From Datnioides undecimradiatus (Eukaryota > Chordata > Actinopteri > Lobotiformes > Datnioididae), in assembly GCA_008933995.1 (NCBI GenBank), contig WARS01000015.1, forward strand, positions 13,462,957 to 13,526,956: 64,000 nucleotides of DNA, written 5' to 3'. A program made the position numbers and the translations under genes. Of this stretch, positions 15,101 to 23,866 are shown piece by piece; position 1 is the first letter of the stretch, and each line of letters starts with the position of its first letter. The notes beneath the pieces were generated by a model that saw only the letters and a program-made list of their open reading frames with translations, made no database searches and was not told the origin of the DNA.

Positions 15101-18100
15101 CACTGTCTGCTTGCCGATGTTTAATGTTTGTGTTGCAGAAACTGCAGAAAACATTGGTTACTCATGCAACTTACTGCGGGAGGAGATGAACGACGTCTTC
15201 ATTGTCTCAGGCAACTCGTCCGAGGATGTCCAAGAGGAACTGAGGTTAGAGGAAATGTTTGAAGAGCATTTTTTTTAAAAACAAACTGAATGAATAGCTG
15301 AGCAGTTGTGTTTTTTTGCAAGCTGATCATAAAAAGCGTCCTTCCACGTTTCATTCTTCATGTGGAGCAGGAAGGCACAGACCTCCATGAAACCAGATAC
15401 AGTGGAAGATTCAGTGTTTCTGCCAGATACAACTCCAGGTAAAAGTGTGAAAGGCATCACGGACGAAGTGGCAAACGGAGAGTACGGCCTTGTTATCAAC
15501 GGACACAGCCTGGTACGTCATGAGAGGACTCTTCATCACCATGCTGTAACAATCCTTTGTGATTTGTTTGGCTTATTAATTAAATTGTTGAGGAAAATGT
15601 GATATTTTGATATTGCGTAAAACACTTTGTTACAACCACTTATTTTGTATGAACAGTAAATGTTTTTGGATGTAAGGAATATCTATTTAATTAATTATTA
15701 TGACATATTTGACCCATAATTAGTCAAAACCTTAATCAGAAAGAATATATGACACCAAAGTTTCAGGTATGTTAAGGTCATGATTGTGTTTTTACTGGTT
15801 TTTTCATACTTGCATGATCGATTTGCTAATAATTTACAATTAACAAGCCTAAAGTGTGTGTAAGTAGCCCAACATTTGTCAAATCAAAACCATCAGTAGT
15901 GCATTAAACTGCTTTGACCACCCATTAGCCCTTTTGCTCATAAAATGTTTATTACCTGCTTTTGTAGTAATATTGGCATCTGCAGCTGTAGATAGGTTGA
16001 AATATTCTCAGCTGTTGTGTAATTCCTGCCTTTCATCATTTCTCTATTTCCCATGGTCCCTCAGGCGTACGCCCTCGAGCACAGCATGGAGCTGGAGTTC
16101 CTGAAGACGGCATGTATGTGTAAGGCGGTGATCTGCTGCAGGGTCACTCCCCTGCAAAAGGCTCAGGTGGTCGAGCTGGTCAAGAAGTATAAGCAGGCAG
16201 TCACACTGGCCATAGGAGACGGAGCCAACGATGTCAGCATGATCAAAGGTATCAGTGCTTTATGTGTTAAAGATGAAGATTAATATGATTTCTTGTGATA
16301 TATATATGTTTTGGTGAAATTATGATGGGCACTTTTTGTCTGTATTTAATAAATTAGAACAAAAAAGTAACCTGCAGATTAATTGATGACGCCGATGATG
16401 AAAGCATTAGCTGCAAAACTAAAAACTGCTCAGCGCCAAGCTGCAGACAGGAAAGTGGTGCACATAGAGGAGCATCCTTCAGCTATGGAGATATTGTTCT
16501 CTGCTCTGTATCTGCTGTGAACACACGATGAGTTAATATGCTGATAATATGGTGATAGACTTATGAGATCTTCCCACATGTCTTGGTGTATCTTTGCCTC
16601 CCATGGCTCAAAACTGATTGATGCAGCTTTTAGTTGTAGGATCTCTAATCCCTGAAACCTATGACCAGAAAAAAACCTCAAATATTCTCACATATGGCAA
16701 ATATAAATATATTTTTTGTTCTAGCTGGTTTTGATGTTGAGAGAAACAAACACCCTCGTCTTCTTTGTCTCTGTGTCTACCCAGCGGCTCACATAGGCGT
16801 GGGAATCTCAGGTCAGGAGGGCATGCAGGCCGTGCTGTCCAGCGACTACTCCTTCGCCCAGTTCCGTTATCTGCAGCGCCTCCTGCTGGTGCACGGCCGC
16901 TGGTCCTACCTGCGCATGTGCAAGTTCCTGCGCTACTTCTTCTTCAAGAACTTCACCTTCACCTTTGTCCACTTCTGGTATGCCTTCTTCTGCGGCTTCT
17001 CCGCACAGGTGAGAGAGTGAAGTTGATGGATGGCACCTTACATATTCTTACAATTGAAATATTTTTGCGTTGTGTTTTTGTGTTATTTTTAAAAATTCAA
17101 ATATATTTTCTTTATGCAAACATCATACAAAAATAACTATGCAATACTCTACTTGTCAGCTGACAATGAGCGCAGTTAAGGCTCTGATGAAAGGAGGATA
17201 AAGCAACACAGAATATAATAACCTCATTAAACACTTTAATCCAAAGCTACAATAAATTTACAATCTACAAACAATTTCAAGTGTTTAATAAAGTCTAGGT
17301 TGGTGCTTATATTGTTCACTGATTCAAGATTCAAGATGTTTATTGTCATGTGCAACAAAAAAGCAAGTTTCTCCATGCAGTGAAATTCTTTCTTTGCTGT
17401 CCACCCTGATGCCGAAGTATAAAATAGAATAGAAACAGAGAAATGCAATAAATAAAAAAAACACAATGGTAAAAATACAATAGAATAGAAAACTATGATA
17501 TTTACAAAAGTGTCTGAGGTGCCATGCAGCTCTATTTGATCGTACAAGAGAGGAAAAAGTACGGACTCATTTTCTGCTTTTTGCTCTTTTTTTTTGCAGA
17601 CAGTTTATGATGAGTGGTTCATTACACTATACAACCTGGTGTACACAGCACTACCTGTACTGGGGATGAGCCTGTTTGATCAGGTAACTGTGGATGTGTG
17701 CACGACGTCATGCGTGTTTGTGTCAGAGAACAACAAGGTGGCAAGTTTGATGCTAAACTTTTTTGATCTCCTTAAATCAATGGCGGAGGAAGTATTCAGT
17801 TTCTTTACTGCAGTAAAAGTACTGATTACCATGTTAAAAAAATGCTCAGTTGCGAGTAGCAAAGTCATTTGAGAATGTGTTTGTGGGAGAATTGATTTAA
17901 ATGATCGTCAGAAAACAGAAAACAGGAAGGTGAGCACACACAGACCTTGTGTCTTTGTCTCTCCCTGCTGGTCAGGATGTGAACGACGTGTGGAGTTTCC
18001 AGCATCCTCAGCTCTACGTTCCCGGCCAACTCAACCTGTACTTCAGCAAAAAGACCTTTTTCAAGTGCGCTCTCCACAGCGGCTACTGCTCCTTGGTGCT

Positions 18101-20159
18101 CTTCTTCATCCCCTATGCAGCCATGTACGACACCGTGAGGGACGACGGGAAGGATGTCGCTGACTACCAGTCCTTCGCCCTCCTCACCCAGACATGTCTG
18201 CTGTTTGCTGTCAGCATCCAGGTACGAGGAAGCTTTTCTTGTTGGATAATCTCATCGTTTATGTTTGTTAGGGTGAGAATAAAAGAAAATGCTTTCTCTC
18301 TGTCTCTTTAGTTGGGGTTGGAGATGTCTTACTGGACGGCGGTGAACACTTTCTTCGTCTTGGGCAGTCTGGTCATGTACTTTGCTGTCACATTCACCAT
18401 GTATAGTAACGGCATGTTTCTCACGCTGCCGTCAGCCTTCCCTTTCGTAGGTGAGTGCTGAGCTCGTCGACTCGCCAAACACTCCCTGCATTAAACATTA
18501 AGCTTCTGCAGGTCATTGAAATGCTGTGCGTCTTTTCACTTCTCTGCTGGTTATTATCATGTCTGCCCCAAAAACAAGCTTTGTTCATTGTTTCATACGA
18601 GGCTTTTCCAGAATAAAGGTGAAGTAATGGACACATGTAGTGTCTTTTTGCTTGGGCAATATATAACTGAACCAAACACCAGAAATAAATGCAGTAAATC
18701 AGCCTGTTTTACATAGTTTTATGTGCCCCTTGAATATACTGTAACCTGTAGTTTGTCATCACAATCATGTGATCTGTGGTGCTGAGTACTGGGCTTCAAC
18801 ACTGTTTGTACAGACCAAAATGTCTCGATTGAGCATTTATTCTTTGTTTCTTAGATGCATGTGTCCTATCAATACTCTGCTTGTCTCCATACAGCTTTTA
18901 GGATGTTTTGTTGTTTTTTTTCCTGTCTTGTTAAACTGAAACACAAATTTGAAAAAAAAAACCATGATAAGCTTCTATGTTCACATATTAAAACACAGAT
19001 CTTTAAGTAGGTGGCGGTTTTATCTAAAACACTCCTGTGTCCTTTTCCTTTTATAATAATAATAATTAATTAATTAAGTCAATAGAGCATCCTGACGAGA
19101 ATATATGTAAATAGAAACCTTTGTGTGTATGTGTATGTATGTGTGTGTGTCCAGGAACTGCCCGAAACTCTCTAAACCAGCCGAACATTTGGCTGACGAT
19201 CCTCCTCACCTCCATCCTGTGTGTCCTTCCTGTGGTTTCCTACCGCTTCCTGTTGATTCAGCTCTGCCCCACCATCAATGATAAGGTACAGATGAAACTA
19301 TTGTCCCACACATTACTGTGCATGCTCGCTAAGAATCAGATTGCAAAAGAACATCCACAAATCTCTTTAAAAAGAACAGCTTTAAATTGTGTGCAGTATC
19401 AAAGTAATTCATTGTTGCTCTTCTGTACATCCGTAGGAACTGCTAATAGATAATTTGGCATTAGGGTTAATAGTGCCAATCCGACAAAAAAACAAAGATA
19501 CTGCAACTAACTCACTGACTCAATGGCAGTATTACACTTCTATCCTTACATCCTAAAAAACCCAAATTAAAGGATCTTTTATTCCAACACAGCATCATTC
19601 ACCAAATAAAAGTATGTTGTGTGATGTTGGTGGATTATCCATCAATATGTGATTCAGTTTTATGTGGTTGTTGGAGTTTTTCTAAGGAGATAATAACATT
19701 TTTGAACAATAACATCTGTGTAGCCAAAATATTATGGTTTGACTTAAGTCGGCTCAGTTCAGGGAGTTTTCAGATAAATGTGCCACTATCCAACATGTTG
19801 ACATTGTCCCCATCTGTCCAAACTTTCAGGTGATGTTCAAAGTGAGACAAGCCAAAGCAACGCCTCCTCCTCCGCCTAGACGCACCCGCATCAGGCGCAC
19901 CAGCTCCCGCCGGTCAGGCTACGCTTTCTCGCATGCGCAGGGCTACGGGGACCTGGTGACATCGGGGCGGTTCCTGCGGCGTCCTGCTGTGTCACGATCT
20001 TCAGGTTTCACCAATGTGGGTCGCACCACCACAGGCTTTAGTCCCATGGGACGATCAGCGGGATACAGCCCAACGGGACGCCCCCAGAATACCAGAGTCC
20101 CAGATGTGGAGGTGACATCACTGCAGCTGTACAGAACTATCAGAGATCCTGCCCACTGA
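301..20159 (+). CDS. atp8b: ATP8B-family phospholipid flippase (class-1 P4-ATPase), 26 exons visible, 5' end outside window
   Basis: P4-ATPases flip phospholipids from the outer/luminal to the cytosolic leaflet, usually with a CDC50 (TMEM30) subunit. Splicing 26 GT-AG exons in agreeing phase gives 1194 codons ending in TGA at 20157-20159, close to the roughly 1200 residues of the family. Seen in order: TM1-2 (exons 2-3), actuator-domain DGET (split by the intron after 9066), TM3-4 with PISLYVS, phosphorylation motif DKTGT at 11229-11243 (Asp is residue 380 of the visible part), nucleotide domain with [22 protein letters not shown] at 16215-16232, the C-terminal membrane segments, then a cytosolic tail with SGYAFSH. 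It is closer to ATP8B2/ATP8B4 than ATP8B1 because the long ATP8B1-type insertion after TGDK is absent. The paralogue is unresolved: ATP8B5 is possible, since its human relic and DAPK1 both lie on chromosome 9. No frame breaks were seen. The first about 20 residues should lie upstream. Confidence 0.95.
355..3207 (+). other. ATP8B intron (2.9 kb)
   Basis: AT-rich intron with no coding exon that I can recognise. Around 2520-2600 there is a TTAGC/GCTAA-rich stretch of the kind common in fish interspersed repeats, too decayed to assign. Short ORFs here have no family character. Confidence 0.7.
3208..3321 (+). CDS. atp8b: ATP8B visible exon 2 (TM1)
   Basis: Encodes [15 protein letters not shown] and the first half of TM1 ([19 protein letters not shown]). 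Begins after a pyrimidine-rich acceptor (tttccag) and ends at gtgagg; 38 codons in phase 0. Confidence 0.95.
3322..4756 (+). other. ATP8B intron (1.4 kb)
   Basis: No coding content. Positions 3760-3985 are rich in TTAGC/GCTAA words and look like a decayed fish interspersed repeat of unassigned class. A 13-base direct repeat around tatatgacatcat lies near 3638-3662. Confidence 0.6.
4757..4855 (+). CDS. atp8b: ATP8B visible exon 3 (TM1-TM2)
   Basis: Encodes [20 protein letters not shown] and then the KDATDDI motif, the TM1-TM2 hairpin typical of ATP8B2/4. Acceptor cctcag, donor gtaagc, 33 codons. Confidence 0.95.
5061..5107. repeat. Minisatellite, about 10-bp unit (gcacaacaca)
   Basis: About four to five imperfect tandem copies of an A/C-only 10-mer, with units differing by single bases. 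Confidence 0.8.
6108..6137. repeat. (TG)15 microsatellite
   Basis: Uninterrupted TG dinucleotide run inside an ATP8B intron. Confidence 0.95.
7367..7428 (+). CDS. atp8b: ATP8B visible exon 4
   Basis: Encodes [20 protein letters not shown] plus two bases, matching the [11 protein letters not shown] motif of the linker entering the actuator domain. Acceptor ctgcag, donor gtaagt, ends in phase 2. Confidence 0.95.
7429..8800 (+). other. ATP8B intron (1.4 kb)
   Basis: No coding exon or confident repeat recognised apart from the CA/CT-rich tract at 8715-8753 just before the next acceptor. Confidence 0.65.
8715..8753. repeat. CA/CT-rich simple repeat
   Basis: Imperfect CA and CT dinucleotide runs upstream of the acceptor at 8800. 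Confidence 0.8.
8801..8873 (+). CDS. atp8b: ATP8B visible exon 5 (actuator domain)
   Basis: Encodes [20 protein letters not shown] then [15 protein letters not shown] is a strongly conserved ATP8B actuator-domain stretch. Acceptor ctcag, donor gtgagt. Confidence 0.95.
8996..9066 (+). CDS. atp8b: ATP8B visible exon 6 (actuator domain)
   Basis: Encodes [20 protein letters not shown] then ELDG. The DGET actuator motif, the P4 counterpart of TGES, is split by the following intron. Donor gttagt is weaker than average. Confidence 0.95.
9284..9366 (+). CDS. atp8b: ATP8B visible exon 7 (actuator domain)
   Basis: Completes DGET and continues [20 protein letters not shown] then EKLADFN. The DGET glutamate is needed for dephosphorylation in the P4 family. 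Confidence 0.95.
9367..9928 (+). other. ATP8B intron (0.56 kb)
   Basis: Nothing recognisable beyond AT-rich intronic sequence. Confidence 0.6.
9929..10087 (+). CDS. atp8b: ATP8B visible exon 8 (actuator domain)
   Basis: Encodes [19 protein letters not shown] through [32 protein letters not shown] and [14 protein letters not shown] are family signatures. Ends in phase 1 before gtgtga. Confidence 0.95.
10208..10296 (+). CDS. atp8b: ATP8B visible exon 9
   Basis: Encodes [20 protein letters not shown] then HLMNVLVLC, the link from actuator domain to TM3 (compare GPDTKLMQNSGKTKFKRTSID in ATP8B2). Donor gtgagt. Confidence 0.95.
10297..10790 (+). other. ATP8B intron (0.5 kb)
   Basis: No feature recognised. 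Confidence 0.6.
10791..10984 (+). CDS. atp8b: ATP8B visible exon 10 (TM3-TM4)
   Basis: Encodes TM3 ([15 protein letters not shown]), the luminal loop, and TM4 with [17 protein letters not shown]. The PISL motif replaces the PEGL of cation pumps and sits in the lipid path of P4-ATPases. Confidence 0.95.
11090..11298 (+). CDS. atp8b: ATP8B visible exon 11 (catalytic DKTGT)
   Basis: Encodes [20 protein letters not shown], then [18 protein letters not shown] and [11 protein letters not shown]. The phosphorylated Asp is the codon at 11229-11231. Acceptor ggcag, ends in phase 1 before gtaaga. Confidence 0.97.
11299..11864 (+). other. ATP8B intron (0.57 kb)
   Basis: AT-rich, nothing recognisable. 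Confidence 0.6.
11865..11908 (+). CDS. atp8b: ATP8B visible exon 12 (44 nt)
   Basis: Short exon encoding [15 protein letters not shown] across its 5' junction, the variable start of the nucleotide-binding domain. Frame agrees with both neighbours; donor gtgagt. Confidence 0.9.
12134..12299 (+). CDS. atp8b: ATP8B visible exon 13 (nucleotide-binding domain)
   Basis: Encodes [19 protein letters not shown] through [18 protein letters not shown], matching VDFSFN..LADxxF and LCHTVM of ATP8B2/4. Acceptor caacag, ends in phase 1. Confidence 0.95.
12594..12782 (+). CDS. atp8b: ATP8B visible exon 14 (nucleotide-binding domain)
   Basis: Encodes [28 protein letters not shown] and [25 protein letters not shown] and DFNNxRKRMS are nucleotide-domain signatures. 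Donor gtatat. Confidence 0.95.
12986..13101 (+). CDS. atp8b: ATP8B visible exon 15 (nucleotide-binding domain)
   Basis: Encodes [20 protein letters not shown] then [23 protein letters not shown] is the conserved nucleotide-binding lysine motif. The donor gtcagt is unusual but still GT. Confidence 0.95.
13102..14076 (+). other. ATP8B intron (1.0 kb)
   Basis: Nothing recognised beyond short T-rich runs. Confidence 0.6.
14077..14241 (+). CDS. atp8b: ATP8B visible exon 16 (nucleotide-binding domain)
   Basis: Encodes [20 protein letters not shown] through [13 protein letters not shown], 55 codons. AGEGLRTL and YEEIEKDL are conserved in ATP8B proteins. Acceptor ctccag, donor gtagga. Confidence 0.95.
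14331..14442 (+). CDS. atp8b: ATP8B visible exon 17 (P domain)
   Basis: Encodes [20 protein letters not shown] then [18 protein letters not shown] is the P-domain motif contacting the phosphorylation site. Donor gtacgt. Confidence 0.97.
14443..15138 (+). other. ATP8B intron (0.7 kb)
   Basis: Contains a short LINE-tail-like fragment at 15027-15073; otherwise nothing recognised. Confidence 0.6.
15027..15073 (-). mobile_element. LINE 3'-tail-like fragment
   Basis: On the + strand it reads tttattagtcccacacc, the same phrase as at 22105-22160. On the - strand this is the gtgtgggactaataaa tail that I associate from memory with fish LINE 3' ends. Family not assigned. Confidence 0.45.
15139..15244 (+). 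CDS. atp8b: ATP8B visible exon 18 (P domain)
   Basis: Encodes [20 protein letters not shown] then [15 protein letters not shown]. It lacks the long insertion that ATP8B1 carries here. Donor gttaga is weak. Confidence 0.95.
15371..15512 (+). CDS. atp8b: ATP8B visible exon 19 (P domain)
   Basis: Encodes a divergent linker ([20 protein letters not shown]) followed by conserved [13 protein letters not shown]. The linker is the least conserved part of the catalytic region in this family. Confidence 0.93.
15513..16064 (+). other. ATP8B intron (0.55 kb)
   Basis: AT-rich; no feature recognised. Confidence 0.6.
16065..16248 (+). CDS. atp8b: ATP8B visible exon 20 (P domain, GDGAND)
   Basis: Encodes [36 protein letters not shown] and flanks. 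GDGAND at 16215-16232 coordinates Mg2+ in P-type ATPases. Acceptor ctcag, donor gtatca. Confidence 0.97.
16249..16784 (+). other. ATP8B intron (0.54 kb)
   Basis: No feature recognised. Confidence 0.6.
16785..17008 (+). CDS. atp8b: ATP8B visible exon 21 (TM5-TM6)
   Basis: Encodes [40 protein letters not shown] and the [20 protein letters not shown] segment, which are nearly invariant P4-ATPase sequences. Donor gtgaga. Confidence 0.97.
17009..17599 (+). other. ATP8B intron (0.6 kb)
   Basis: Most of its second half is the LINE-tail-like sequence at 17320-17545. Confidence 0.6.
17320..17545 (-). mobile_element. LINE 3'-end-like repeat, minus orientation
   Basis: Read on the - strand it has gaatttcactgcatgg, then a cacatgacaataaac block, and ends in tandem cttgaat words. 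This is the layout I know from widespread fish non-LTR retroposon tails. The clade cannot be fixed from this fragment, and the 5' limit (near 17545) is uncertain. Confidence 0.5.
17600..17683 (+). CDS. atp8b: ATP8B visible exon 22 (TM7)
   Basis: Encodes [20 protein letters not shown] then LGMSLFDQ, 28 codons in phase 0. Acceptor ttgcag, donor gtaact. Confidence 0.95.
17779..17872 (+). mobile_element. Fragment of AAGTA-rich percomorph repeat
   Basis: Starts ggaggaagtattcag and continues gcagtaaaagtactgatta, the same opening as the fuller copy at 60147-60645. Only the first about 90 bases are kept. Confidence 0.6.
17976..18221 (+). CDS. atp8b: ATP8B visible exon 23 (TM7-TM9)
   Basis: Encodes [20 protein letters not shown], a membrane segment ([16 protein letters not shown]), [13 protein letters not shown] and the next segment. 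PGQLNLxFxKxxFF and DYQSFA are family motifs; 82 codons. Confidence 0.97.
18312..18450 (+). CDS. atp8b: ATP8B visible exon 24 (TM9)
   Basis: Encodes [20 protein letters not shown] then a membrane segment and [15 protein letters not shown]. The acceptor is tttag. Ends in phase 1 before gtgagt. Confidence 0.95.
18451..19154 (+). other. ATP8B intron (0.7 kb)
   Basis: No exon recognised. AT-rich with a short ATT/AATT tract near 19045-19080 and TG words just before the acceptor. Confidence 0.6.
19155..19285 (+). CDS. atp8b: ATP8B visible exon 25 (TM10)
   Basis: Encodes [31 protein letters not shown] and the juxtamembrane stretch. QPxIWLTIxL and LPVVxxRFL are the last membrane segment of ATP8B proteins. 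Acceptor gtccag, donor gtacag. Confidence 0.95.
19286..19829 (+). other. ATP8B last intron (0.54 kb)
   Basis: Nothing recognised. Confidence 0.6.
19830..20159 (+). CDS. atp8b: ATP8B last coding exon: cytosolic tail and stop
   Basis: 109 codons plus TGA. A basic Pro-rich start ([18 protein letters not shown]) leads to SGYAFSH at 19914-19934, the GYAFS-type motif through which the tail inhibits ATP8B1 and its yeast relative Drs2; Arg-Arg-Ser sites beside it are plausible phosphoswitches. [14 protein letters not shown] follows, as in other ATP8B tails (GYADLISSGR in ATP8B1). The remainder is unlike the ATP8B1, 2 and 4 tails that I remember: three G(F/Y)(T/S)xxGR units (20004-20081) and a terminal [10 protein letters not shown]. 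Confidence 0.95.
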   Translation: MMFKVRQAKATPPPPPRRTRIRRTSSRRSGYAFSHAQGYGDLVTSGRFLRRPAVSRSSGFTNVGRTTTGFSPMGRSAGYSPTGRPQNTRVPDVEVTSLQLYRTIRDPAH

Positions 20160-20426
20160 CAGTATGATGGTGTTAGGAAGTGAAGCAGAACTGTCAACGG
20201 GACAGCTTTGTTTAAAGCTCCCATTTGTCCATTTGTTACCATGAAGAACTCGCTCCGGGTTTCCAGAGAACTTCATGTCAGATTTTACATGATCCATCTC
20301 TCATCTGCTCAGTCGCCCCAAGACAAGGTTTAAAAATCGTGTGACTGTTGCTCCAAGCATTTTGTTTTGGAGTATTTTATCAAAGGGAACTGCGGCAAAA
20401 TGTGTAGCTACTTCTGACGAATATAC

Positions 20427-20434
20427 TGTACATA
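20427..20434 (+). promoter_or_regulatory. Pumilio (PUF) response element, TGTACATA
   Basis: Exact match to the UGUANAUA consensus about 270 bases into the 3' UTR, followed by a near repeat TGTACATC at 20439-20446. Function is inferred from the motif only. Confidence 0.4.
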
Positions 20435-21317
20435 TACTGTACATCATCTCCCTTAGATTACGAGTGTTCATGTAAAACATGCCTCATGCAGAGCCAAACG
20501 ATGGGAGGTTTGATGTATAAAATCTTTCTGACAGTAGAAACAGTATGATCCATTTCAGAGAGGAGCTACCACAGAAGGACAAGGTGTCATCATGTTTACA
20601 GACTACCCAGCTGCTCTTAACTCTGGGAGTCCAGATGCACAGCAGGGCTTTGTGCAGAGGAATACAACCAGCAAAGCCATTTATGCATTTTACTTTTGTA
20701 CTTTAAATGTCTTTTAAAAAGCATTTTATTTTCCTATCTTGAAATCTGTACAGGCAGTTAGCACTTTGGCTTTGTCACATGGCAGTGGGAGACAGCTGAA
20801 TGTTTCATGAATGTGTCGCTCCCAACAAACATCTTCTTCTCGGTGGCTCACGGGAAAAGAGGACGTGACAAGAAAATATGTTTGTTCTGCAGCCACAGGC
20901 TTCAACATTGTTGGCCCACATCACTTTTGCTGGACAATTTCCTTCTTACAGTTTGTTTCATCTCATAACTTTCTCTGTGCTAAAAGGATTCCAAGCAACT
21001 TTAACAAGTTTGGGAAACACGGAGCAAATATCCAGAGCATTTGTTTGGAAGATGATTCTTAAATTGCAATCTCCAGTACCACTGTGCAATGAGACATACT
21101 TTATACTCAAGTTAAAAGCAAGTTTATTATTGGCTCGGAAATTGTGTGTCATTGCTATACATACGTATTGCTATAGGTAAGAAATAAGCCATTATGAAGA
21201 ACAATCTCTGGATTCAAGGTCATGAGAGCATCAAATTAAAACTGTCTACAGCTTCATCTTCATGTGATGTAGTGAGGCACGAGTGAAAAGACAGAGCAAC
21301 TTATGCAGAAGGATTAT

Positions 21318-21440
21318 ATTCATTATCCATCCTTCATCATCTATACCAGGGGTTGCCCAGCATGCACTGGGCACGAGGTGGGGTCTACCCCGTACAGATT
21401 CATATTCAAACCTGCTGGCAGTCTAGCGTTAGCAGTCACC
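21318..21440 (-). mobile_element. Fish LINE/SINE-tail-like repeat, minus orientation
   Basis: Reads tccatccttcatcatctata, then a degraded gggcacgaggtggggtctac block. This is the reverse complement of the repeat phrase ending in ataggctccagcccc seen at 26356-26448. Confidence 0.5.
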
Positions 21441-22104
21441 CACTGGTAGTTTTCACACCCTGGCAACCTGAGAGTTGCTCTTTCTAATATCTTATTTCTA
21501 ATTGGTCTTTTTATTAACTATTCTTAAAGCCATCTGCTGTCACTTACAAATAGTTTATAAAGAATGCCTTATTACAAAGTGGTACCAGAACTTCTACAGT
21601 GCAGCTTAATAGGAGCATGAAATGTCTAAATGGTGTTAAGGTATTAGGTTTACATTTTGAGCTGTTTTGCAATTATACCAACTAAGTAAAACTGTTTGGG
21701 AAAAAGCCAGATCATGCCTAGATCCAGTTTAGAGTGATTGTAGTTCCATGCTGTACGTATGTCCAACTCCCACCAGAGTTAGCACCTGCCTCCATACAGT
21801 GTTTCATTTTGTCTGCACCTGCTGGGAAAACAATAAAACTAGTAAATGCACATTTTCACCCTATCAAACAGAGAAAGAGGTGGACTACACCAGCTGTGCT
21901 TGAACTTGAATGCATAATTCAAAACGTTGTCCAAGTGGTCCACCATAGGAAAATGAACTACACCTGCCTGTTTTTGGGACATTTATCATACTGTACAAAC
22001 ACTACGAAGTGGGTGATCTTTAAATCGTCAATGCTGGTTCAGTGTCTTTAGAGCAGACTCGACCACTTGTGACCAGACACAGGAAGCATTTCACTGCTAA
22101 GTAT

Positions 22105-22160
22105 AGATGTAGATTTTTAGATATCCTTTATTAGTCCCACACCGGGGAAATTTCAGATTT
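22105..22160 (-). mobile_element. LINE 3'-tail-like fragment
   Basis: Reads cctttattagtcccacaccg then gggaaatttc; same family phrase as 15027-15073. Likely a retroposon tail in minus orientation. Confidence 0.45.
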
Positions 22161-23660
22161 TCAAATAGGACCTAAAAAGACACTGCTTGCTCAATTTCCC
22201 ATGTGGTTCTAATTGTGCTGCATAAATCATAATGATTTGTATGTAATGATTTGTAAAATCGGTTTATGAGATATTGCTTGGCAGTTATTCAAAAATCACT
22301 AGCTTCTGCGGCAAACTATGATGTCTGACAATCAACTTGGTTTGGCATTGAAAACGCGGCATATCTTTGCTGTTGTCTGGCTCATTTAAATGTCTTTCTC
22401 CTCCCATGTTGTATCAGTTAATTGAAAATATGACATTATGCAACATAGAAACAATAATGACAAAATGTGTGATGGAAGATATAATGTTCAAAGTTATGCT
22501 GCTCTCATGCTGCCAAGTCCAGGACTAGCAATTTTTCCAAGTTAGGGAAGCAAACATATTTCATACAGTGGTTCTTAAAATGTTGTGTTTGTTGTTTTTT
22601 AACTTCTGCGGGTCCGCGGGATCAATGTTGGTTTATTTTGTGTAAAGGTTTAAAGAAGAGTCCAAATTGCATTGGTTTCATAATTGTGCAATAATAATAA
22701 TTATATCTGATAGTCTTCTAGGTCTGGTCTTATGGATATGCAATTACACACTTTTTTCACTCACAGCTGAATTCAACCATTAAGATTGCAAATGGGTACG
22801 TTAACATCAAGAACTTAGTGAAGCAACTTGAGCGTCTGTGTCTGATCATCTGTATCACAGTGTGAGTTAGTCAGTTGTTTCCCAGATTTGAATAACCAAA
22901 GATTCTTTTTAAGGCTTTTGTGTGTCAACGGTAAGATCGCACCACTGACGGCACAGATTTAATTTACTGTAAAGTTTTCTTTATAGAAATATCTAAAAAG
23001 CTTGAATATGCATAAGAAACATTAACTGCGTGTTTGTAAAACTGCAGATGGATCTCTGCCCAAGTGTTTTTTATCTAATCCCAAAGTCCTGTTTTGTTCA
23101 GTGTGTTCACTGTGTCTTGGTCTTTTATCTAGTCCAGTGTTGTGTCAGATGTCACCAGTTTCACTGTACTTGCGCTGCTTACACACAGATCACAGATGGC
23201 ATCAGCAAATACCAGATACATATGCAGGGCTCTGATATGGTCACGTATATCTATTCCTTTTTGTTTTGATCAGTTATATGTGTCATAATGAGCAAAGGGA
23301 AATGAGCTCATGTTACAAGTAGGTCGCATTTAGCATATTTTCTTGAATTAGCCACTAAATTATATTCAGTCTGTATTAATGATGCAGGATAAATTCATTT
23401 AGACTGTCAGTGATGACCTGCATGCCTTTTTCCAGTATTTTGTGGTGCTGTAGAAGGTGAATTGCAACCATAATGAAAGCTTAAGGTATTTATAAATATA
23501 TTGCTATTATTATCTTTCTCGCCCTGACGACTGAAACTGTAACCACATAAGGGATTTTTGATAACTATTTCTCAAACATGACAAAAGAAGTCTTGGGATT
23601 TTTAGCAGTGCTGTCCCTGATAAGAATTTTGTATAATTTTTAAAAAAAGTTTTTAACTGC

Positions 23661-23666
23661 AATAAA
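23661..23666 (+). terminator. Candidate poly(A) signal AATAAA
   Basis: Canonical hexamer followed 20-45 bases later by a GT-rich stretch (tgttgtgtgtatgtc) and a T run, the best signal layout downstream of ATP8B. It would imply a 3.5-kb 3' UTR; nearer weaker hexamers exist. Confidence 0.35.
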
Positions 23667-23788
23667 AAGATCTAAAAGATCAACATGTTGTGTGTATGTC
23701 ACTGTCCTTTTTTTCACCATTTAGAGCTTGACATCTAGAACTGTTTTTTGCAAATCTGGAGATCACATTGAAACTGTCTCCTGTATTC

Positions 23789-23798
23789 TGTGTGTGTG

Positions 23799-23860
<62 letters not shown>
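23789..23860. repeat. Compound (TG)n(TA)n microsatellite
   Basis: About 28 TG units with one CG interruption, then about 8 TA units, total 72 bases. Confidence 0.95.
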
Positions 23861-23866
23861 GTTCAT

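Larger units (their letters stand above)
20160..23700 (+). other. ATP8B 3' UTR and downstream flank, end unknown
   Basis: No coding exon seen. The 3' UTR probably ends within this stretch, but several poly(A) hexamers are possible: ATTAAA at 21235-21240, AATAAA at 21832-21837 and AATAAA at 23661-23666. Contains a Pumilio-type site and two repeat fragments. Confidence 0.5.
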
